NCBI GenBank assembly: GCA_958298945.1
Contig: OY282608.1
Coordinates: 21,863,933-21,927,932 of the forward strand
DNA: 64,000 nt
Origin: Atherix ibis
Taxonomy: Eukaryota > Arthropoda > Insecta > Diptera > Athericidae
Direction of reading: 5' to 3'
The notes under the pieces are model-generated. The model was not told the origin of the DNA. It was given only the letters and a program-made list of their open reading frames with translations, and searched no databases. Numbering within the stretch: position 1 is the stretch's first letter; each line of letters begins with the position of its first letter. The position numbers and the translations under genes were made by a program. Below, in pieces: positions 56,568 to 64,000 of the stretch.

Positions 56568-58265
56568 AAACTAACATGCCAACAAACCAACAAACTAAGT
56601 AACCGACAAGCCAACAAGCCAACAAACCAACAAGCCAACAAGCCAACAAACCAACAAACCAACAAAACAACAAACCAACAAACCAAAAAACCAACAAACC
56701 AACAAGCCAACAAGCCAACAAACAAACAAACTAACAAACCAACAAACGAACTAACCAACAAACCAACAAACCAACAAGCCAACAAACCAACAAACCAACA
56801 AACCAACAAGCCAACAAACCAACAAGCCAACAAACCAACAAACCAACAAACCAACAAGCCAACAAACCAACAAACCAACAAGCCAACAAACCAACAAACA
56901 AATAAACCAACAAACGAACAAAACAACAAGCCAACAAACCAACAAGCCAACAAACTAACAAACCAACAAACGAACTAACCAACAAACCAACAAGCCAACA
57001 AGCCAACAAACCAACAAACCAACAAACCAACAACCTAAGTAACCCACAAGCCAACAAACCAACAAACCAACAAGCCAACAAACCAACAAACCAACAAACC
57101 AACAAACCAACAAACCAAGTAACCAAAAAGCCAACAAACCAACAAATTAACAAACCAACAAACCAACAAACCAACAAACCAACAAACCAACCAAGCAACA
57201 AGCCAACAAGCCAACAAACCAACATGCCAACAAACCAACAAACCAACAAACCAACAAGCTAACACACCAACAAGCCAACAAACTAACAAACCAACAAACG
57301 AACTAACCAACAAACCAACAAGCCAACAAGCCAGCAAACCAACAAACCAACAAACCAACAAACTAAGTAACCCACAAGCCAACAAACCAACAAACCAACA
57401 AGCAAACAAACCAACAAACCAACAAACCAACAAACTAAGTAGCCAAAAAGCCAACAAACCAACAAACCAACAAACCAACAAACCAACAAACCAACAAAGC
57501 AACAAGCCAACAAGCCAACAAACCAACAAGCCAACAAACCAACAAACCAACAAGCTAACAAGCCAACAAACCAACAAACCAACAAACCAACAAGCCAACA
57601 AACCAACATACCAACAAGCAAACAAATCAACAAACTAACAAACCAACAAACCAACAAGCCAACAAGCCAAAAAACCAACAAACCAACAAGCCAACAAACC
57701 AACAAACCAACAAACCAACAAACCAACAAACCAACAACCCAACAAGCCAACAAGCCAACAAACCAACAAACCAACAAACCAACAAGCCAACAAACCAACA
57801 AATCAAGTAAAAAAAAAGGCAACAAACTAACAAACCAACAAGCCAACAAGCCAACAAACCAACAAACGAACAAAGCAACAAGCCAACAAGCCAACAAACC
57901 AACAAACCAACAAGCCAACAAATCAACAAACCAACAAGCTAACAAGCCAACAAACCAACAAACCAACAAACCAACAAGCCAACAAACCAACAAACCAACA
58001 AGCCAACAAACCAACAAACCAACAAACCAATAAACCAACAAGCCATCAAGCCAAAAAACCAACAAACCCACAAGCCAACAAGCCAACAAACCAACAAACC
58101 AACAAACCAACAAGCCAACAAACCAACAAACCAACAAACCAACAAACCAACAAACAAATAAACCAACAAACCAACAAACCAACAAACCAACAAACCAACA
58201 AACTAACAAACCAAAAAGCCAACAAACCAACAAACCAACAAGCCAACAAACCAACAAACCAACAA
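56568..58265. repeat. Mixed octamer block, F to G transition
   Basis: Array continues after the last F marker. It contains several acgaacta units (56750, 56972, 57300), gtaacccac variants (57041, 57369), aaccaaccaagc near 57187 and an A-rich variant (nine A near 57809) followed by ggcaac. The gtaacccac variants are about 328 bp (41 octamers) apart, which suggests another local duplication. Nothing outside the octamer pattern was seen. Confidence 0.65.
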
Positions 58266-59520
58266 ACCAACAAGCCAATAAGCCAACAAACCAATAAGCC
58301 AACAAACCAACAAACCAACAAACCAACATGCCAACAAACCAACAAACTAAGTAACCAACAAGCCAACAAACTAACAAACCAAAGAGCCAACAAGCCAACA
58401 AACCAACAAACCAACAAGCCAACAAGACAACAAACCAACAAACCAACAAGCCAACAAACCAACAAACAAACAAACCAACAAGCCAACAAGCCAACAAACC
58501 AACAAACTAACAAACCAACAAACGAAATAACCAACAAACCAACAAGCCAACAAGCCAACAAACCAACAAACCAACAAACCAACAAACAAACAAACTAAGT
58601 AACCAACAAGCCAACAAACCAACAAACCAACAAACCAACAAACCAACAAGCCAACAAGCCAACAAGCCAACAAACCAACAAACCAACAAACAAACAAGCC
58701 AACAAACCAATAAGCCAACAAACCAACAAACCAACAAACCAACAAACCAACAAACCAACAAGCCAACAAGCCAACAAACCAACAAACCAACAAACCAACA
58801 AGCCAACAAACCAACAAACCAACAAACCAACATGCCAACAAACCAACAAATCAACAAATCAACAAACCAACAAACCAAGAAATCAACAAACCAACAAACC
58901 AACAAACCAAAAAACCAACAAACCAACAAACCATCAAACGAACAAACCAACAAACCAACAAACCAACAAACCAAAAAACCAACAAACCAACAAACCAACA
59001 AGCCAACAAACCAACAAGCCAACAAACTAATTAACCAACAAACCAACAAACGAACAAACCAACAAACCAACAAACCAACAAACCAACAAACCAACAAACA
59101 AATAAACCAACAAACCAACAAAGCAACAAACCAACATACCAACAAACAAATAAACCAAAAAACCAAAAAACCAAAAAACCAACAAACCAACAAACCAACA
59201 AACCAACAAACCAACAAACCAATTAACCAACAAACCAACAAACAAACAAACCAACAAACCAACAAACCAACAAACCAACAAACCAACAAACCTACAAACC
59301 AACAAACCAACAAACAAATAAACCAACAAACCAACAAACCAACAAACCAACAAACAAATAAACCAAGAAACCAACAAACCAACAAACCAAAAAACCAACA
59401 AACCAACAAACCAACAAACCAACAAACCAACAAACCAGCAAACCAAAAAACCAACAAAGAAACAAACCAACAAACCAACAAACCAACAAACCAACAAGCC
59501 AACAAACCAACAAACTAACA
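58266..59520. repeat. Second copy of the GCC-poor E segment
   Basis: Distant duplicate of 48.45-49.7 kb. Landmarks: CATGCC 49055 and 58831; aagaaa 49101 and 58877; accatcaaacgaac 49155 and 58931, all at +9776 (1222 octamers). Further on, accagcaa is at 49571 and 59435 (+9864, 11 octamers more). This copy has only one 616-bp element and has more accaaaaa units near 59157-59177. A block-scale transposition or duplication within the array is implied. Confidence 0.82.
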
Positions 59521-62150
59521 CACCAACAAGCCAACAAACCAACAAACCAACAAGCCGACAAGCCAACAAACCAACAAACCAACAAGCCAACAAACCAACA
59601 AACCAACAAACCAACAAACCAACAAACCAACAAGCCAACAAACCAACAAACCAACAAGCCAACAAGCCAACAAACCAACAAACCAACAAACCAACAAGCC
59701 AACAAACCAACAAGCCAACAAACCAACAAACCAACAAACCAAGTAACCAAAAAGCCAACAAACTAACAAACCAACAAACCAACAAGCCAAGAAGCCAACA
59801 AACCAAAAAACCAACAAAGCAACAAGCCAACAAGCCAACAAACCAACAAACCAACAAGCCAACAAACCAACAAACCAACAAACCAACAAGCCAACTAACC
59901 AACAAACCAACAAGTCAACAAGCCAACAAACCAACAAACCAACAAACCAACAAACTAAGTAACCAACAAGCCAACAAACCAACAAACCAACAAGCAAACA
60001 AACCAACAAACTAACACACCAACAAGCCAACAAACCAACAAACCAACAAGCCAACAAGCCAACAAACCAACAAACCAACAAGAAAACAAACCAACAAACC
60101 AACAAACCAACAAGCCAACAAATCAATAAACAAATAAACCAACAAACCAACAAACCAACAAACCAACAAACCAACAAACCAACAAACCAACAAACCAACA
60201 AACCAACAAACCAACAAACCAACAAACAAATAAACCAACAAACCAACAAACCAACAAACCAACAAACCAACAAACCAACAAACCAACAAACCAGTTAACC
60301 AACAAACCAACAAACGAACAAACCAACAATCCAAAAAACCAACAAACCAACAAACCAACAAACCTACAAACCAACAAACCAACAAACAAATAAACCAACA
60401 AACCAATAAACCAACAAACCAACAAACCAACAAACCAACAAGCCAACAAGCCAACAAACCAACAAACCAACAAACCAACAAACCAACAAACCAACAAACC
60501 AAAAAGCCAACAAACCAACAAGCCAACAAACCAACAAACCAACAAACCAACAAACCAAGTAACCAACAAACCAACAAACCGACAAGCCAACAAGCCAACA
60601 AACCAACAAACCAACAAACTAACAAGCCAACAAACAAACAAACCAACAAACCAACAAAAAACAAGCCAACAAACCAACAAACCAACAAACCAACAAACCA
60701 ACAAACCAACAAACCAACAAGCCAACAAACCAACAAACAAATAAACCAACAAACCAAAAAACCAACAAATCAACAAACTAACAAACCAACAAACATACTA
60801 ACCAACAAGCCAACAAGCTAACAAGCCAACAAACCAACAAACCAACAAGCCAACAAGCGAACAAACCAACAAACCAACAAACCAACAAACTAACAAACCA
60901 ACAAACCAACAAACCAACAAACCAACAAACCAACAAACCAACAAACCAACAAACCAACAAACCAACAAGCCAGCAAGCCAACAAACCAACAAACCAACAA
61001 GCCAACAAACCAACAAACAAATAAATTAACAAACCAACAAACCAACAAACCAACAAAATAACAAACTAACAAACCAACAAGCAAACAAACCAACAAACCA
61101 ACAAGCCAACAAACCAACAAACCAACAAAAAAACAAGCCAACAAGCCAACGAACCAACAAACCAACAAGCCAACAAACCAACAAACCAACAAACCAACAT
61201 GCCAACAAACCAAAAAACTAAGTAACCAACAAGCCAACAAACCAACAAACGAACAAGCCAACAAGCCAACAAACCACCAAACCAACAAGCCAACAAACCA
61301 ACAAACCAACAAACCAACAAGCCAACAAACCAACAAACAAATAAACCAAAAAACCAACAAACCAACAAACCAACAAACCAACAAACCAACAAACCAACAA
61401 ACCAACAAGCCAACCAGCCAACAAACCAACAAACCAACAAACCAACAAGCCAACAAACCAACAAGCCAACAAACCAACAAACCAAGTAACCAAAAAGCCA
61501 ACAAACTAACAAACCAACAAGCCAACAAGCCAACAAACCAATAAACCAACAAAGCAACAAGCCAACAAGCCAACAAAACAACAAAACAACAAGCCAACAA
61601 ACCAACAAACCAACAAGCCAACAAACCAACAAACCAACAAGCCAACAAGCCAACAAACCAACAAGCCAACAAGCCAACAAACCAACAAGCCAACAAGCCA
61701 ACAAACCAACAAACCAACAAACCAACAAACCAACAAGCCAACAAACCAACAAACCAAAAAACCAACAAACCAACAAACCAACAAGCCAACAAACCAACAA
61801 ACCAACAAGCCAACAAGCCAACAAACCAACAAACCAACAAGCCAACAAGCCAACACACCAACAAACCAACAAACCAAGTAACCAAAAAGCCAACAAACTA
61901 ACAAAACAACAAGCCAACAAGCCAACAAACCAACAAACCAACAAAGCAACAAGCCAAGAAGCCAACAAACCAACAAACCAACAAGCCAACAAACCAACAA
62001 ACCAACAAGCCAACAAGCCAACAAACCAACAAAACAAAAAACCAACAAGCCGACAAACCAACAAACCAACAAGCCAACAAACCAACAAACCAACAAAACA
62101 ACAAACCAACAAGCCAACAAGCCAACAAACCAACAAGCCAACAAACCAAC
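59521..62150. repeat. Mixed octamer block G1
   Basis: Array with GCC units common again. It contains gtaacc landmarks at 59742, 59958, 60558, 61221, 61486 and 61877. Rarer variants are ccgacaag, acatacta near 60793, an aaaaaacaagcc change near 60655 and aaaaaaacaagcc near 61128. I could not trace a long duplicate of this stretch by eye. No gene-like sequence was seen. Confidence 0.62.
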
Positions 62151-64000
62151 AAGCTAACAAACCAACAAACCAACAAACCAAGTAACCAAAAAGCCAACAA
62201 AGGAACAAACCAACAAGCCAACAAGCCAACAAACCAACAAACCAACAAACCAACAAACCAACAAGCCAACAAGCCAACAAACCAACAAACCAACAAACCA
62301 ACAAGCCAACAAACCAACAACCCAACAAACCAACAAACCAACAAACCAAGTAACCAAAAAGCCAACAAACTAACAAACCAACAAGCCAACAAGCCAACAA
62401 ACCAACAAACCAACAAAGCAACAAGCCAACAAGCCAACAAACCAACAAACCAACAAACCAACAAGCCAACAAACCAACAAACCAACAAGCCAATAAGCCA
62501 ACAAACCAACAAGCCAACAAGCCAACAAACCAACAAACCAACAAGCCAACAAGCCAACAAACCAACAAACCAATAAGCCAACAAACCAACAAACCAACAA
62601 ACCAAAAAACAAACAAACCAACAAACCAACAAACCAACAAACCAACAAGCCAACAAGCCAACAAACCAATAAACCAACAAGCCAACAAACCAACAAGCCA
62701 ACAAACCAACAAACCAACAAACCAAGTAACCAAAAAGCCAACAAACTAACAAACCAACAAGTTAACAAGCCAACAATTCAACAAACCAACAAAGCAACAA
62801 GCCAACAAGCTAACAAACCAACAAACCAACAAACCAACAAACCAACAAATAAACAAACCAACAAACCAACAAACCAACAAACCAACAAGCCAACAAGCCA
62901 ACAAACCAACAAACCAACAAACCAAAAAACCAACAAACCAACAAACCAACAAACCAACAAACCAACAAACCAACAAACCAACAAGCCAAGAAGCCAACAA
63001 ACCAACAAACTAACAAACCAACAAGCCAACAAATCAACAAACCAACAAGCCAACAAGCCAACAAACCAACAAACCAACAAACCAACAAACCAACAAACCA
63101 ACAAACCAACAAGCCAACAAACCAACAAACCAACAAACCAACAAACCAACAAGCCAACAAACCAACAAACCAACAAGCCAACAAACCAACAAGCTAACAA
63201 ACCAACAAACCAACAAACCAAGTAACCAAAAAGCCAACAAAGGAACAAACCAACAAGCCAACAAGCCAACAAACCAACAAACCAACAAAGCAACAAGCCA
63301 ACAAGCCACCAAACCAACAAACCAACAAGCCAACAAACCAACAAATCAACAAGCCAACAAGCCAACAAACCAACAAACTAAGTAACCAACAAGTCAACAA
63401 ACCAACAAACCAACAAGCCAACAAGCCAACAAACCAACAAACCAACAAGCCAACAAACCAACAAACCAACAAACCAAAAAGCCAACAAACCAACAAACCA
63501 ACAAACCAACAAACCAACAAACCAACAAGCCAACAAGCCAACAAACCAACAAACCAACAAACCAACAAGCCAACAAACCAACAACCCAACAAACCAACAA
63601 ACCAACAAACCAAGTAACCAAAAAGCCAACAAACTAACAAACCAACAAGCCAACAAGCCAACAAACCAACAAACCAACAAAGCAACAAGCCAACAAGCCA
63701 ACAAACCAACAAACCAACAAACCAACAAGCCAACAAACCAACAAACCAACAAGCCAATAAGCCAACAAACCAACAAGCCAACAAGCCAACAAACCAACAA
63801 ACCAACAAGCCAACAAGCCAACAAACCAACAAACCAACTAGCCAACAAACCAACAAACCAATAAGCCAACAAACCAACAAGCCAACAAACCAACAAACCA
63901 ACAAGCCAACAAGCCAACAAACCAACAAACCAACAAACCAACAAGCCAACAAACCAACAAACCAACAAACCAACAAGCCAACAAATCAACAAACAAATAA
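62151..64000. repeat. G2 block with 1040- and 1264-bp duplicates
   Basis: An aagctaac to aaaggaacaaacc module occurs at 62151-62210 and 63191-63250, exactly 1040 bp (130 octamers) apart. A different stretch, from the aacccaac variant through gtaaccaaaaagcc and beyond (~62,310-62,500), recurs at ~63,575-63,770, 1264 bp (158 octamers) later. The two offsets show that neighbouring modules were duplicated in different steps. The array continues past the end of the window. Confidence 0.78.

Larger units (their letters stand above)
1..64000. repeat. Octanucleotide satellite array, ACCAACAA/GCCAACAA
   Basis: The window is a head-to-tail array of roughly 8,000 units of 8 bp. The + strand consensus is ACCAACAA, and the commonest variant starts with G (GCCAACAA). 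Other recurrent units are accaaaaa, actaacaa, accaagta, acgaacta, acaaataa, agcaacaa and accatcaa. All units keep the same orientation; no GT-rich stretch appears on the + strand. Pure consensus is 62.5% A and 37.5% C, so the strands are extremely asymmetric. Occasional 7-, 9- and 10-bp units shift the register. It runs off both ends of the window, so the full length is unknown. No function is visible. A satellite locus in a eukaryote is the most likely setting, by inference from length and simplicity. Confidence 0.97.

Noticed and set aside
58832..59518. + strand ATG-started frame of 228 codons as a gene
   Set aside because: Same reasons as for its twin at 49056; no feature beyond the octamer.
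1..64000. Telomeric array
   Set aside because: The G/T strand lacks a GGG-type telomere motif known to me, the units are degenerate and arranged in higher-order blocks, and no chromosome end or subtelomeric gene is visible.
1..64000. CRISPR array
   Set aside because: There are no repeat-spacer alternations; all sequence between repeats is the same repeat, and no cas genes are present.
1..64000. A bacterial repeat protein (surface or membrane protein) spanning the window
   Set aside because: Stops are frequent on a 100-500-codon scale in every frame, 7- and 9-bp units shift frame freely, and there is no 3-base bias in the substitutions that I could see.
1..64000. Intrinsic terminators, promoters, tRNA or rRNA
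   Set aside because: The strand is nearly free of T and G, so inverted repeats, -10/-35 boxes and tRNA arms cannot form; none was found on either strand.

Overview
The whole 64 kb window is one uninterrupted, head-to-tail satellite array of a degenerate 8-bp unit. On the + strand the unit reads ACCAACAA, with GCCAACAA as the main variant (about a third of units, by eye). I found no unique sequence, recognisable gene, RNA gene, transposon, CRISPR array, origin or strand inversion from base 1 to base 64000. The + strand is almost only A and C, and the complementary strand is G/T-rich (TTGTTGGT). A simple-sequence array this long points to eukaryotic heterochromatin or another satellite locus. 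That is inference; nothing here identifies the species.

Because 8 is not a multiple of 3, a pure array reads as the same cyclic octapeptide in all three frames of a strand: LLVCWFVG on the minus strand and TNKPTNQQ on the plus strand, with no stop codon. This explains the many long open frames, up to 831 codons. I treat none of them as a gene.

The array has structure above the 8-bp level. Variant units (accaagta, accaaaaa, actaacaa, acgaacta, aaataaacc, accatcaa, catgcc, 7-mers and 9-mers) recur in fixed order and mark higher-order repeats. Layout by diagnostic variants: 1-3.5 kb, mixed block with a 248-bp tandem duplication; 3.55-6.2 kb, a 1344-bp tandem pair (X1, X2); 6.2-13.5 kb, a ~3.69-kb tandem pair (Y1, Y2), each containing two ~1.5-kb sub-blocks; 13.5-17.6 kb, further X and Y copies; 17.6-33.2 kb, five variable-length B blocks (4630, 2333, 3629, 3237 and ~1.7 kb), of which two contain a 3637-bp spaced duplicate; 33.2-37.3 kb, blocks including a ~1.1-kb tandem pair; 37.3-47.2 kb, a mosaic of two modules P and Q with spacings 624, 895-911, 1088, 1519 and 1527 bp, and a near-identical duplicate 7596 bp apart; 48.4-50.3 kb, a block almost free of GCC units with a 616-bp tandem duplication, and a second copy at 58.3-59.5 kb; 50.3-57 kb, a ladder of ~1.43-1.50-kb repeats; 57-64 kb, mixed blocks with 1040- and 1264-bp duplications.

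No genes act together here. The interest lies in the hierarchical repeat architecture, the strand asymmetry, and whether the array is transcribed, centromeric or partly an assembly artefact. Block edges are approximate, because the flanking units are themselves repeats.
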